From: Amycolatopsis benzoatilytica AK 16/65
GTDB taxonomy: Bacteria; Actinomycetota; Actinomycetes; Mycobacteriales; Pseudonocardiaceae
Direction: 5' to 3'
Assembly: GCF_000383915.1 (NCBI RefSeq)
Contig: NZ_KB912942.1
Location: 1,000,506 to 1,064,505, forward strand
DNA length: 64,000 nt
Below are positions 19,659-28,995 of the stretch, one piece after another. Numbering within the stretch: position 1 is the stretch's first letter; the number at the start of each line of letters is the position of its first letter. The translations under genes and the position numbers were made by a program. Under the pieces are notes generated by a model, which saw nothing but the letters and a program-made list of their open reading frames with translations, was not told where the DNA came from and ran no database searches.

Positions 19659-19698
19659 GCGGCGGCGGGCGGCGCGAAAATCGCGCGCCCGCCGCCGC
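19659..19698 (+). terminator. Hairpin terminator after LCP gene
   Basis: Left arm GCGGCGGCGGGCGGCGCG, four-base AAAA-type loop, right arm CGCGCGCCCGCCGCCGC, then TTTC, 18 bases after the stop codon. Confidence 0.8.
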
Positions 19699-19718
19699 TT
19701 TCGATGTCACGATGAGGC

Positions 19719-20246
19719 ATGGACACTCTCACCGACGGCGTGGTCACTCTCGTTCGCTGGCGTCCGGAACACCGGGACGCGCTCGTGGACACGGTCGTCG
19801 GATCCCTGGACCACCTCGCCGCGTGGATGCCGTGGGCGGTCGACGGCTATGACCAGGCCAAGGGCGACGAGTTCTTGGCGCACGTCGCGGAGCAATGGGA
19901 AAGCGGCGGCGAGTACAACTACGCGATCTTCACTCCGGACGGCGAACTGGCCGGCAGCTGCGGTTCGATGCGCCGGGATGCCGACGGCCGGGAAATCGGC
20001 TACTGGCTGGCGAAAAACCAGACCGGCAACGGGTATGTCACGCGCGCGGCGAGGTTGCTGGTCGAGGCGGCGTGGCAGCTGGGCGCGCCGTACGTGCTGA
20101 TCAAGCACGACCGGCTGAATGTCCGAAGCGGCGCCGTTCCGGAGCGGCTGGGGTTCGCACGGGCCGGGGAGGCGCCGGGGGCGCAACCGGCACCGGCGGC
20201 GTGCGGCGGCGTCGATTACGTATGGCGGCTCGATCGGCCGGAGTGA
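19719..20246 (+). CDS. GNAT acetyltransferase, RimJ/RimL-like
   Basis: 175 aa. Opens TDGVVTLVRWRPEHRDALVDTV as in ribosomal-protein Ser/Ala acetyltransferases, with IGYWLAKNQTGNGYVTRAARLLVEAAW for the acetyl-CoA loop and a C-terminal LNVRSGAVPERLGF segment where most relatives read N.aSiaVaEklGF. Probable N-acetyltransferase of unknown substrate. Stands alone between the LCP gene and a repeat cluster. Confidence 0.85.
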   Translation: MDTLTDGVVTLVRWRPEHRDALVDTVVGSLDHLAAWMPWAVDGYDQAKGDEFLAHVAEQWESGGEYNYAIFTPDGELAGSCGSMRRDADGREIGYWLAKNQTGNGYVTRAARLLVEAAWQLGAPYVLIKHDRLNVRSGAVPERLGFARAGEAPGAQPAPAACGGVDYVWRLDRPE

Positions 20247-20324
20247 GGCCGCGAGGTTGACCTGTCGCGAATGCCGCGAGTCCTTCAAGACGTCTCTTGT
20301 GGACTAGCCGCTCCGGTGATGGTC

Positions 20325-20406
20325 CGTGAAGGGAACATTGAGGGACTCAGAGTCCCTCAATGTTCCCTTCACGACACCAGGCGTCCGTCAAGGCTTCCTT
20401 CACGGA
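20325..20406. repeat. Palindromic repeat copy 4 (GGAACAT arm type) plus a right-arm half copy
   Basis: 20325-20373 is a perfect inverted repeat: CGTGAAGGGAACATTGAGGGACT, central AG..., and the mirror arm. Both arms carry GGAACAT/ATGTTCC in place of GGGCCCC. A right-arm half unit (GTCCGTCAAGGCTTCCTTCACGGA-like) follows to 20406. Lies between convergent acetyltransferase and bcp genes. Confidence 0.85.
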
Positions 20407-20425
20407 CCGCTTAAGCCAACCCACG

Positions 20426-20878
20426 TCAGCCGCGCTCGCGCAGCACCTTCAGCGCGACATCGGCGTGTGCCGTGAAGTTCAGCTCGCTCTTGACCACTTC
20501 CAGCACTCGCCGGTCCGGCCCGATCACGAACGTCTGCCGTTTCGTGTGCAGCGGAACGAACCGGCGCCACACACCGAACTGCTTCGCCACCACGCCGTCC
20601 ACATCGGACAGCAGCGGGTAGTCGAAGCTGTGCTTCGCGGAGAATTCGCGCTGCTTGCTCACCGCGTCCGGGCTGATCCCGACGCGCTGCGCGCCGACCG
20701 CAGCGAATTCCGCGGCCAGGTCCCGGAAGTGGCAGCTTTCCGCGGTGCAGCCGCTGGTCATCGCGGCCGGGTAGAAGAACAGCACGACCGGGCCGTCGGC
20801 CAGGAAATCGGACAGTCTGCGCTCGACGCCCTGATCGTCGGCGAGCGAGAAGTCGGGGGCGAGGTCGCCGATCTGCAT
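20426..20878 (-). CDS. bcp: Thiol peroxidase, Bcp/PrxQ-type peroxiredoxin
   Basis: 150 aa. Thioredoxin fold peroxidase with peroxidatic Cys in MTSGCTAESCHFRD (T-x-x-C environment) and a second Cys five residues later, the atypical 2-Cys arrangement of PrxQ. Other family marks: APDFSLADDQG, VVLFFYPAA, DVDGVVAKQFGVW and KRQTFVIGPD. It reduces hydroperoxides using thioredoxin-like donors in the cytoplasm. MTSGC replaces the commoner TPGC. It lies 49 bases downstream of the GGDEF/EAL gene on the same strand. Confidence 0.92.
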   Translation of the reverse strand: MQIGDLAPDFSLADDQGVERRLSDFLADGPVVLFFYPAAMTSGCTAESCHFRDLAAEFAAVGAQRVGISPDAVSKQREFSAKHSFDYPLLSDVDGVVAKQFGVWRRFVPLHTKRQTFVIGPDRRVLEVVKSELNFTAHADVALKVLRERG

Positions 20879-20927
20879 CGCGGGGTCCTTCCGGGTGGGC
20901 GGACCCCCATCATGCCTGGCGGACCGG

Positions 20928-22790
20928 TCAGCTCGCGTGCCGGGCGATCATCTCGTCGACTTCGTCGCCGCTGGCGGACTCGGCGACGAACGAACCGCGC
21001 CCGGCGAGGACTCCCTGCTGGCGCAGGCGTTCCGCGTGGCGGGCGTCGCGCACGCCTTCCGCGCCGATGCGCAGCTGCAGCTCCTTCGCCCGCGTGACGA
21101 GCTGCGACAGATGCCGCACGTCGGTTTCGGCCGGTTCCTCGGCGGCGAGCGCGTCCACCACCGCACCGCTGAGGATGACGTGCTTGACCGGCAGCCGGTA
21201 CCGCGGGATCAGCTCCAGATCGGACGAACCGGAGATGGTCAGCACGAGCTGTGCGCCGAGGTCGGCGAGCACGCTGAACGAATCGCGCACGTCGCCGTCG
21301 TCGTTGAAGATCGCCGAGCGGTCGGTGCACAGCCGCAGTGCACGGGCGGGCAGGCCGTGCAGGCCGTGCAGGTCGAGCTGGTCTTTGACGAGCCGCACCA
21401 GGTCCTCGTCGGCGGCCAGCCGTTCGGGCAGCCGGATGCAGACGTCCGGCGCGGCGCCGCCGTACTGCTCGCGCCAGCGCGCGGTCGCGCCGAGCGATTC
21501 CTGCAGCAGCCACTTGCCGAGCGGAATGGTCATCCCGGTCGTCTGGGCAAGCGGGTAGAACTCCTCCGGTCCGAGTTCGCCGCGCTCCGGGTGGTGCCAG
21601 AGCAGCCCGGCGTTCACCGCGGCGATCTCTTCCTGCTTCGAGAGCTTGACGGTCGGCTGGTAGACCAGCGAGAACTCGCCGTTCTCCAGCGCGCCGGCGA
21701 TCACCGCACCGAGCTGGTAGCGGTCTCGGTTGCGGGCGTCCCGCCGCGGGTCGTACAGCATCCACTGCGCCTTGCCGACCTCTTTGGCGCGGTGCAGCGC
21801 CAGTTCGGCCGCCCGCAGCAGTTCGCCGGGGCTGCTCTCGTTCGCCGGGCGGACGACGATCCCGATGCTGGCGCTGACGCCGATGCCGTGTTCGCCCACG
21901 TAGACCGGTTCGCTGAGGTCTTCGAGCACCCGGTCGGCCAGCGTCACCGTCTTCTGCGTGTTGAGGTCCGGCCCGCGCAGCAGCACCGCGAACCCGTCGC
22001 CGGACAGCCGGGCGACGTAGCCGTCGTGCTGACCGGCGAACACCGCCTGCAGCTTGCCCGAGATCGCCTTCAGCACCAGGTCGGCCATGCCGGTGCCAAG
22101 CCCGTCGTTGATCACCTTGAAGCCGTCGATGTCCAGGTACAGCAAGGCGATCTGCTCGGACCCGCCCGCGCCGAGCACGGCTTCGAGCCGGGCGGTGAAC
22201 GCGGCGCTGTTGGGCAGGCCGGTGAGCGGGTCGTGCAGGTTCTGGTGCAGCAGCCGTTCGCCGAGCAGGTGCAGGTCGTCGGCGTCGGCCGCCATCAGCA
22301 CCGGGTAGTAGACGTCCGGCTGGTCGCCGGGCAGCGAGGCGAGCGTGACGTTCGTGGCCAGGCCGCCGTCTCGGCTGTGGCCGAGCTGCAGGCCGCGGAT
22401 GATCCGGCGGGCGTCCGCGGTGAGCGGCAGTCCGTCGAGGGCGTCGCGCAGCCGCTGTGCCTCCTGCGGACCGGCGGCCAGCGCGTCGATGTGCTTGCCG
22501 CGCAACGCGTCGGTGGACGTGCCGAGCAGTTTCGCCAGTGCGGCGTTCGCCTCGACGACGAAGCCGGAAACGTCGGCCAGCGCGATGCCGATCGGCGCGG
22601 CGGCGAAGAGCGCGGTGAACCGCCGCACCGCCCCGGCGTCCGCGGGGCGCGCGGTGACCTCGCTGGCGAAGGCGAGCAGGAGCCGCTCCACCTGGGCGGG
22701 CGGGAGCGTTACTCCGTTGGTGTCAGTCAGCGCCGTCGCGTACTTGCGCGCGACGTCGACCAACCCTGGCGCGGCACCAGGCTCCGGCAC
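20928..22790 (-). CDS. PAS - GGDEF - EAL protein with both catalytic motifs degenerate
   Basis: 620 aa, GTG start at 22790 with GAGGTGGA upstream. A PAS-like domain (~55-165, PIGIALADVSGFVVEANAALAKLLG), GGDEF domain (~190-355, HDPLTGLPNSAAF and LYLDIDGFKVIND) and EAL domain (~365-615). The GGDEF signature is SGDGF and the EAL motif is NAGLLW instead of EALLRW; the EAL metal residues in later motifs are also replaced (VLTISGSSD, RIGAEGVRD). So neither cyclase nor phosphodiesterase activity is expected and a cyclic-di-GMP-binding or protein-interaction role is more likely. No membrane segment seen. Confidence 0.88.
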   Translation of the reverse strand: MPEPGAAPGLVDVARKYATALTDTNGVTLPPAQVERLLLAFASEVTARPADAGAVRRFTALFAAAPIGIALADVSGFVVEANAALAKLLGTSTDALRGKHIDALAAGPQEAQRLRDALDGLPLTADARRIIRGLQLGHSRDGGLATNVTLASLPGDQPDVYYPVLMAADADDLHLLGERLLHQNLHDPLTGLPNSAAFTARLEAVLGAGGSEQIALLYLDIDGFKVINDGLGTGMADLVLKAISGKLQAVFAGQHDGYVARLSGDGFAVLLRGPDLNTQKTVTLADRVLEDLSEPVYVGEHGIGVSASIGIVVRPANESSPGELLRAAELALHRAKEVGKAQWMLYDPRRDARNRDRYQLGAVIAGALENGEFSLVYQPTVKLSKQEEIAAVNAGLLWHHPERGELGPEEFYPLAQTTGMTIPLGKWLLQESLGATARWREQYGGAAPDVCIRLPERLAADEDLVRLVKDQLDLHGLHGLPARALRLCTDRSAIFNDDGDVRDSFSVLADLGAQLVLTISGSSDLELIPRYRLPVKHVILSGAVVDALAAEEPAETDVRHLSQLVTRAKELQLRIGAEGVRDARHAERLRQQGVLAGRGSFVAESASGDEVDEMIARHAS

Positions 22791-23033
22791 ACTCCACCTC
22801 TTCTTATGCGAACTAAGACCAGCTCAGGCCCGGTGCCAGGATCCGAGGACCCACACTAGGTACGAGTTGGCCGCAAGTCATGCCACGGCATCACGGACGA
22901 AACAGGGTGTCTACCGGCTGAACGAGTGATGGGTACTACACAACTGGTGACATCAAGTCACCTTGAGTACACGAAGGTGGCCTGTCCGATTCTGCGTCTC
23001 CAGTTGCGGAACACCCGTCCCGCGCGGCGGCCG
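22791..23033. other. Intergenic region with 17-bp inverted repeat
   Basis: 243 bases between the P450 gene end and the GGDEF/EAL start, both on the minus strand. Contains GGTGAC-ATCAA-GTCACC at 22946-22962, ~155 bases upstream of the GGDEF/EAL start. I see no gene here. Confidence 0.4.
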
Positions 23034-24584
23034 TCAACGATAGGACAGCCGGGCCGGGAGGCCGTCGGCGGGCACCGGAAGCGAGACATAATCCCACTTC
23101 GCGACGTAGTCGTCGGGAACTGACCAGCGGTGCGCCAGCAGCATCTCGTGCAGGAGCGCTTTTACTTCCAGGCCGCCGAACTGGAGCCCGATGCACTTGT
23201 GCGCGCCGCCGCCGAAGGGCATCCAGGCGAACCGGTGCGACTTGTCCTCGTGGCGGTCCGGGCCGAACCGCTCGGGGTCGAAGCGCAGCGGGTCGGTCCA
23301 GTGTTCGGGGGAGAAGTGGTTGAGCGTCGGCCAGAGCGCGACCAGCGTGTCGGCGGGCAGGTAGTGGCCGAGGACTTCAGTGTCCTTTGTGGTCTTGCGA
23401 GCCATCGACGGCACCGGCGCGCGCAGCCGGAGCGACTCTTTCATGACCAGGTCGAGCGTTTCGAGGCTTTCCAGCGCGTCGAGGTCCGGGAGATCGCCGC
23501 CGAGCGCCAGCGACTCGGCGCGGGCGCGGTCCTGCCATTCCGGGTATTTCGCGAGGTAGTAAGCCATCGCGCTGGCGGTGATGGTGGTCGTGTCGTGCGC
23601 GGCCATCATGAGGAAGATCATGTGGTTGACGATGTCGACGTCGCTGAACCGGTCGCCGTCCTCGGATTCCGCGTGGCAGAGCGCGGAGAACAGGTCGTCG
23701 CCGTCGCTGTCGCGCTTCGCCGCCAGGTTCTCGCCGAAATAGCGCTCCAGGGTCCGCCTGCCGCGCAAACCCGCGGCCCAGCGACCGCCGGGCACCGGAT
23801 ACCGGAGCACCGCGGTACCGGCGCGCACCGCGCTCACGAAGGCGTGGTTGATCCGCTCGGCGTCGGCCGCGGAACGCATGCCCATGAACACCTGCGTCGC
23901 GACGTCCAGCGTCAGCTGCTTGAACGCCCAGTACAGCTGCGGCTGCCCGGACGGCAGATTCGCCACGCCCTCGCGCAGCGCCGGGCCCATCTGCCCGACG
24001 TACCCGCGCAGCCGGTCGCGGGTGAACGCCTGCTGCATGATCCGGCGGTGCAGGTGGTGCTCGCCGAAGTCGAGCAGCATCAGGCCGCGTTCGAAGAACC
24101 GCTCGATGAAGAACTTCCAGCCCTCCTGGGAGAAGGCTTTGTCCTTGTTGACGAGCGCGACCTGGGTGGCTTCCGGCCCGGCCAGGGTGACCACCCTCTG
24201 GCCGAAAACGCCCATCCAGGAGACCGGCCCGTAGCGCGCGTACCGGCGGATGCTGAACTCGGGGCCGAACCGCATTCCGTCGAGGGTGTGCCCGATCAGC
24301 GGCGGACCGTCGTCGCCCTGGATCGGCTGGAGGCCGCTGCCGGGCGGGGGAGCGGCCAGGTCGCGGGCCGGCCAGGTCGCGCCGAGCCAGCGCTCGTCCA
24401 CCGCGCGCGGGAGCGGGACGGCGGTGATCGGGGGGAGCTGGCGGCGGAGGCTTTCGGCGGCGCGGGTGACGGTGTCGCTGCCGGCTTGGGCGATCCGGCC
24501 GATCGCGGTGCCACGGCTGGGCGCAGTCCCACGGCTGGGCGCGGTGCCGCCGCTGGGCACGGACGCCCCGGCTAGGTCGGTCAT
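23034..24584 (-). CDS. Cytochrome P450
   Basis: 516 aa from an ATG at 24584, which has GGAGGT eight bases upstream; the frame is open 22 codons further but without a ribosome site. I-helix oxygen-binding motif MAAHDTTTITAS, K-helix ExxR in KESLRLRAPV, and heme loop FGGGAHKCIGLQFGG with the axial Cys. The Thr-rich I-helix and the MPFGGGAHKCIG loop resemble CYP51/CYP183-like or class-E group IV relatives. The N-terminus carries a direct GTAPSRG repeat before the conserved core. No ferredoxin or reductase is adjacent, so the electron partners are elsewhere. Substrate unknown. Confidence 0.92.
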   Translation of the reverse strand: MTDLAGASVPSGGTAPSRGTAPSRGTAIGRIAQAGSDTVTRAAESLRRQLPPITAVPLPRAVDERWLGATWPARDLAAPPPGSGLQPIQGDDGPPLIGHTLDGMRFGPEFSIRRYARYGPVSWMGVFGQRVVTLAGPEATQVALVNKDKAFSQEGWKFFIERFFERGLMLLDFGEHHLHRRIMQQAFTRDRLRGYVGQMGPALREGVANLPSGQPQLYWAFKQLTLDVATQVFMGMRSAADAERINHAFVSAVRAGTAVLRYPVPGGRWAAGLRGRRTLERYFGENLAAKRDSDGDDLFSALCHAESEDGDRFSDVDIVNHMIFLMMAAHDTTTITASAMAYYLAKYPEWQDRARAESLALGGDLPDLDALESLETLDLVMKESLRLRAPVPSMARKTTKDTEVLGHYLPADTLVALWPTLNHFSPEHWTDPLRFDPERFGPDRHEDKSHRFAWMPFGGGAHKCIGLQFGGLEVKALLHEMLLAHRWSVPDDYVAKWDYVSLPVPADGLPARLSYR

Positions 24585-24762
24585 GGCGGCCACCTCCCGG
24601 TCCGGGTGTCGGTCGCCCTCCACGGTCCGCTCTTGTTGACGCCGCGACAATACCCTCGGCCGCGCCGATCGGGTGATCCTCGGCCGGAATGCGGCAAAGC
24701 CGCCCCTGAGGAGTCCCTCGGGGGCGGCCTCGCCGCAGCGGTGCGGAACCAGCGGTGCGGGA

Positions 24763-25836
24763 TCAGTCCCAGTCGAGCGCGCCGCCGGACTGGTACTCGA
24801 TGACGCGGGTTTCGAAGAAGTTCTTCTCCTTCTTCAGGTCCATCGCCTCCGACATCCACGGGAACGGGTTCTCGTTCTCGCCGAAGATCGGCGCCAGGCC
24901 GATCTGCTGCGCGCGCCGGTCGGTGATGAAGTGCATGTACTGCTCGCACAGGTCGGCCGACAGCCCGAGCATGCCGCGCGGCATGGTGTCGCGCGCGTAC
25001 TTGACCTCGAGCTCGCACGCGTCCTGCAGCATCCCGCGCACCTCCGCCTGGAACTCTTCGGTCCACAGGTGCGGGTTCTCGATCTTGATCTGGTTGATGC
25101 AGTCGATGCCGAAGTTCAGGTGGATCGACTCGTCGCGCAGGATGTACTGGTACTGCTCGGCGATGCCGACCATCTTGTTCCGCCTGCCGAGCGACAGGAT
25201 CTGCGCGAAGCCGGTGTAGAACCACATGCCCTCGAAGATCACGTAGAACGCCACCAGGTCGCGCAGGAACGCCTGGTCGGCTTCCGGGGTGCCGGTTTCG
25301 AATTCCGGGTTCTCCAGGTTCTGCGTGTACTTCAGCGCCCACGCGTCCTTGTCCGAAATGGACGGAACCTCGCGGTACATGTTGAACAGCTCGCCCTCGA
25401 CCAGGCCGAGGCTTTCGCAGATGTACTGGAAGGTGTGCGTGTGCACGGCCTCCTCGAACGCCTGGCGCAGCAGGTACTGGCGGCACTCCGGGTTGGTGAT
25501 CTGCCGGTACACCGCGAGCACGATGTTGTTGGCCACCAAGGACTCCGCCGTGGCGAAGAAGCCGAGGTTGCGCTTGAGCATCTGCCGCTCGTCCTCGGTC
25601 AGGCCGTCCGGCGATTTCCACAGCGCGATGTCGGCCTGCATCGCGACCTCGGTCGGCATCCAGTGGTTGTTGCACGCCGCGAGGTACTTGTCCCAGGCCC
25701 ACCGGTACTTCATCGGCAGCAGCTGGTTGACGTCGGCGCGCGCGTTGATCATGCGCTTGTCGTCGACGTTGATCCGGGCCGCGCCGACCTCGATCGCGCC
25801 GAGACCGGTCGCGTCCGTCGTTTCCACGTTCGTCAT
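24763..25836 (-). CDS. nrdB: Ribonucleotide reductase beta subunit, class Ic-like
   Basis: 357 aa from an ATG at 25836 (AAGGTGA upstream); a longer frame reads through the hairpin repeat and is rejected. Ligand pattern: E98 (FFATAESL), E129 and H132 (EEAVHTHTF), E202 (IFEGMW), E236 and H239 (RDESIHL). The first ligand is Glu where E. coli NrdB has Asp84, and the residue four after H132 is F136 where the radical Tyr122 would be. These are the hallmarks of class Ic R2 proteins (Chlamydia type, Mn/Fe cofactor). Supplies deoxynucleotides with NrdA, encoded directly upstream. Confidence 0.93.
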   Translation of the reverse strand: MTNVETTDATGLGAIEVGAARINVDDKRMINARADVNQLLPMKYRWAWDKYLAACNNHWMPTEVAMQADIALWKSPDGLTEDERQMLKRNLGFFATAESLVANNIVLAVYRQITNPECRQYLLRQAFEEAVHTHTFQYICESLGLVEGELFNMYREVPSISDKDAWALKYTQNLENPEFETGTPEADQAFLRDLVAFYVIFEGMWFYTGFAQILSLGRRNKMVGIAEQYQYILRDESIHLNFGIDCINQIKIENPHLWTEEFQAEVRGMLQDACELEVKYARDTMPRGMLGLSADLCEQYMHFITDRRAQQIGLAPIFGENENPFPWMSEAMDLKKEKNFFETRVIEYQSGGALDWD

Positions 25837-25859
25837 TCGAGTCACCTTGGCTTCGGGGG

Positions 25860-25910
25860 CCGTGAAGGACTCCTTGAGGGAATCTAAGTCCCTCAAGGAG
25901 TCCTTCACGG
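25860..25910. repeat. Palindromic repeat copy 5 (GGACTCC arm type) between nrdA and nrdB
   Basis: CCGTGAAGGACTCCTTGAGGG, loop AATCTAAGT, then the matching right arm with GGAGTCC. Perfect stem of about 20 bp. It occupies nearly all of the 85-base gap between nrdA and nrdB and would sit in their shared transcript. Confidence 0.9.
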
Positions 25911-25921
25911 CACGTCAGGGA

Positions 25922-28855
25922 TTACTGGCAGGCTTCGCAGTCGGGGTCGTCGATCCGGCAGGCGGCGCCCTCGGTCGCGACGAAGTCGACGTCGGTCTTC
26001 GGCATCTCCTTCGGCTCCGCCGGCACGGCCGCGGCAGGCGACGGCGCGGGGGAGGCGGCCGGGGCCGGAGTGGCCGCCGGAGCGGGGGCAGCCGGAGCCG
26101 GGGCGGCCGAGACGGCGTTCAGCTTGCCGTCGGTGCCGCGCAGGGTGCTCTTCTCCACGTGCGTCGCGGACTGCGCCCGCAGGTAGTACGTGGTCTTGAG
26201 GCCCTTGTGCCAGGCGTAGCGGTACAGCTCGTCGAGCTTGCGGCCGCTCGGCGCCGCGATGTACAGGTTCAGCGACTGCGCCTGGTCGATCCACTTCTGC
26301 CGGACCGAACCGGCGTCCACGATCCACTTCGACTCGATCTCGAACGCGGTCGCGTACAGCGCCTTCAGATCGTCCGGCACCCGGTCGATCTGGCCGAGGC
26401 TGCCGTCGAAGTACTTCAGGTCGCTGACCATGACCTCGTCCCACAGGCCGCGCGCCTTGAGGCTCTTGACCAGGTGCGGGTTGACCACCGTGAAGTCGCC
26501 GGACATGTTCGACTTGACGTACAGGTTCTGGAACAGCGGCTCGATCGACTGGCCGACGCCGGAGATGTTGGAGATCGTCGCGGTCGGCGCGATCGCCATC
26601 ACGTTGGAGTTGCGCATGCCGACCGTCTTGACCCGCTCGCGCAGCGGCGCCCAGTCCAGCGTGGTGGAGGTGTCGACGTCGAGCGCGTCTCCCTGGCGGG
26701 CGTCGATCAGCAGCTGCATCGAGTCGATCGGCAGGATGCCCTTGCTCCACAAGGAACCCTCGAACGACTGGTACTGGCCGCGCTCCTGGGCGAGATCGGT
26801 GGAAGCCGAGATCGCGTAGTAGGAGAGGTGCTCCATCGAGACGTCAGCGAACTTGACCGCTTCGGCCGAGGCGAACGGCACGCCGATCTCGAACAGCGCG
26901 TCCTGGAAGCCCATGATGCCCAGGCCGACCGGACGGTGGCGCAGGTTGGAGCGGCGCGCCTCCGGGATCGTGTAGAAGTTGATGTCGATCACGTTGTCGA
27001 GCATCCGGACCGCGGTGCGCACGGTCTTCTCGAGCCGCTTCGTGTCCAGGCCCTCGGGGGTGACGTGCTTGAGCAGGTTCACCGAGCCGAGGTTGCAGAC
27101 CGCGACCTCTTCGGTGTTCGTGTTCAGCGTGATCTCGGTGCACAGGTTGGACGAGTGCACGACGCCGACGTGCTGCTGCGGCGAGCGCAGGTTGCACGGG
27201 TCCTTGAAGGTGATCCACGGGTGCCCGGTCTCGAACAGCATGGTCAGCATGCGCCGCCACAGCTCGACCGCGCGGACCTTGCGGAACACCTTGATCTCGC
27301 CGCGCGCGGCGGCCGCCTCGTACTCACGGTAGCGCTGCGCGAACGCGTTGCCGTAGAGGTCGTGCAGGTCCGGTGTCTCGTTCGGCGAGAACAGCGTCCA
27401 CTCGGCGTTCGCCTCGACGCGGCGCAGGAACTCGTCCGGCACCCAGTTCGCGGTGTTCATGTCGTGCGTGCGCCGGCGGTCGTCGCCGGTGTTCTTGCGC
27501 AGGTCGAGGAATTCCTCGATGTCGACGTGCCAGGTCTCCAGGTACGCGCAGGCCGCGCCCTTGCGCTTGCCGCCCTGGTTGACCGCGACCGCGGTGTCGT
27601 TGGCGATCTTCAGGAACGGCACGACGCCCTGGGACTGGCCGTTGGTGCCCTTGATGTGCGCGCCGAGGCCGCGGACCGGCGTCCAGTCGTTGCCGAGGCC
27701 GCCCGAGTACTTCGCCAGCAGCGCGTTGTTCTTGTACGCCTGGAAAATCGAGTCCAGGTCGTCGTCCACCGTGGTGAGGAAGCAGGACGACAGCTGGGCG
27801 CGGTTGGTCCCGCTGTTGAACAGCGTCGGAGTGGACGCCATGAAGTGGAACGTCGAGAGCAGTTCGTAGAACTCGATGGCGCGGGCTTCGCGGTTGTCCT
27901 CGCGGATCGCCAGGCCCATCGCGACGCGCATGAAGAACGCCTGCGGCAGCTCGAACCGGACGCCGTTGTGGTGCTGGAAGTACCGGTCGTACAGGGTCTG
28001 CAGGCCGAGGAAGCCGAAGTCGAGGTCGCGCTCCGGGCGGATCGCGGCAGTGATCTTGTCCAGGTCGAACGAGGTCAGCTCGGCATCGACCAGTTCGAGC
28101 TCGACCGCACGGCGCAGGTAGGCGCGGAAGTACGGGGAGTACTCGGCGGCCATTTCGTCCTGGCTGGCCTGGCGCGGCGCGCCGGCGAGGTAGCTCAGCG
28201 CCTCGCCGCGCAGCTTGTCCAGCAGCAGCCGCGCGGACACGTACGAGTAGTTCGGTTCCTGCTCGACCAGCACGCGCGCGGCCATGATCTGCGCGAGCGC
28301 CAGCTCGTCGGCGCTGATGCCGTCGTAGAGGTTGCGCTTGGCTTCGGCCAGTACCGGCTCGGCGGCGACGTCTTCGAGCCCGGCGACGGCCTCGCCGACG
28401 ACGTGCGCGACGCGGGCCCAGTCGAGCGGACGCAGGGAGCCGTCGGCGCCCTTGACGTTCAGCGAAACCTCGGACGCGGACGGCGCGGCGGCTTCGCGGG
28501 CCTTCGAGCGCTCTTCGCGGTAAAGCACGTAGGCGCGGGCGACCTTGTGGTGCTCGCCGCGCATCAGAGCCAGCTCGACCTGGTCCTGGATCTGCTCGAT
28601 GTGCAGCGCGGTCTCCGGGCTGGAGTGGCGCAGCAGCGCCGCCTCGACCTGTCCGGTCAGTTCGGCGACGACGTGGTGGACGCGGGAGGACGCGGCGGCG
28701 TCGCCGCCCTCGACCGCGAGGAAGGCCTTGGTCAGCGCCACCGAGATCTTGCCGGCGTCGAACGGCGAAACGTTGCCGTCCCGCCGGATGACGCGGACCG
28801 CACTCGGGGCCCCCTCTGCCGCCGACGGCGGCCGCTGACCGGTTTCCACTGACAT
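25922..28855 (-). CDS. nrdA: Ribonucleotide reductase alpha subunit
   Basis: 977 aa from an ATG at 28855 with GGAG seven bases upstream. N-terminal ATP-cone (VRVIRRDGNVSPFDAGKISVAL) and a second cone-like segment (PLDWARVAHVVGEAVAGLED), then the catalytic barrel with LSSCFLTTVDDDL, SNLCTEITLN (active-site Asn, Cys, Glu) and an Ala/Pro-rich linker leading to a C-terminal CRIDDPDCEACQ tail with the redox Cys residues. Reduces NDPs in the cytoplasm with NrdB. Two ATP-cones are in keeping with class Ic partners. Probable NrdR sites lie ~140-190 bases upstream. Confidence 0.95.
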   Translation of the reverse strand: MSVETGQRPPSAAEGAPSAVRVIRRDGNVSPFDAGKISVALTKAFLAVEGGDAAASSRVHHVVAELTGQVEAALLRHSSPETALHIEQIQDQVELALMRGEHHKVARAYVLYREERSKAREAAAPSASEVSLNVKGADGSLRPLDWARVAHVVGEAVAGLEDVAAEPVLAEAKRNLYDGISADELALAQIMAARVLVEQEPNYSYVSARLLLDKLRGEALSYLAGAPRQASQDEMAAEYSPYFRAYLRRAVELELVDAELTSFDLDKITAAIRPERDLDFGFLGLQTLYDRYFQHHNGVRFELPQAFFMRVAMGLAIREDNREARAIEFYELLSTFHFMASTPTLFNSGTNRAQLSSCFLTTVDDDLDSIFQAYKNNALLAKYSGGLGNDWTPVRGLGAHIKGTNGQSQGVVPFLKIANDTAVAVNQGGKRKGAACAYLETWHVDIEEFLDLRKNTGDDRRRTHDMNTANWVPDEFLRRVEANAEWTLFSPNETPDLHDLYGNAFAQRYREYEAAAARGEIKVFRKVRAVELWRRMLTMLFETGHPWITFKDPCNLRSPQQHVGVVHSSNLCTEITLNTNTEEVAVCNLGSVNLLKHVTPEGLDTKRLEKTVRTAVRMLDNVIDINFYTIPEARRSNLRHRPVGLGIMGFQDALFEIGVPFASAEAVKFADVSMEHLSYYAISASTDLAQERGQYQSFEGSLWSKGILPIDSMQLLIDARQGDALDVDTSTTLDWAPLRERVKTVGMRNSNVMAIAPTATISNISGVGQSIEPLFQNLYVKSNMSGDFTVVNPHLVKSLKARGLWDEVMVSDLKYFDGSLGQIDRVPDDLKALYATAFEIESKWIVDAGSVRQKWIDQAQSLNLYIAAPSGRKLDELYRYAWHKGLKTTYYLRAQSATHVEKSTLRGTDGKLNAVSAAPAPAAPAPAATPAPAASPAPSPAAAVPAEPKEMPKTDVDFVATEGAACRIDDPDCEACQ

Positions 28856-28995
28856 GCGTTCACTCCAGTGTCTTCGAAAATGGGCGCGTTCGAGCCGCAC
28901 ACGACCGGTCAAGGCCGTGCGCTGCAGGTACTTCGAACCAGCCCGGCCGCCCTCTTCAAGCGGTCTCCCCGTCGCTGGGGGCTGCCGGTTCCCAG

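Noticed and set aside
22946..22962. CRP-type site GGTGAC-N5-GTCACC
   Set aside because: The half-site spacing is seven between GTGA and TCAC, one more than the usual six, and no supporting context was seen; kept only as an inverted repeat.
23034..24584. P450 plus nearby methyltransferase as part of a natural-product cluster
   Set aside because: No PKS, NRPS, terpene synthase or RiPP precursor nearby; the neighbours are housekeeping genes.
25289..28852. 1187-codon + strand open frame over nrdA/nrdB
   Set aside because: GC-biased codon usage keeps the antisense frame open; both minus-strand genes have full motifs. The same holds for 4221-5786, 20895-22859, 23130-24575, 31352-33814, 34662-36299 and 36230-38620.
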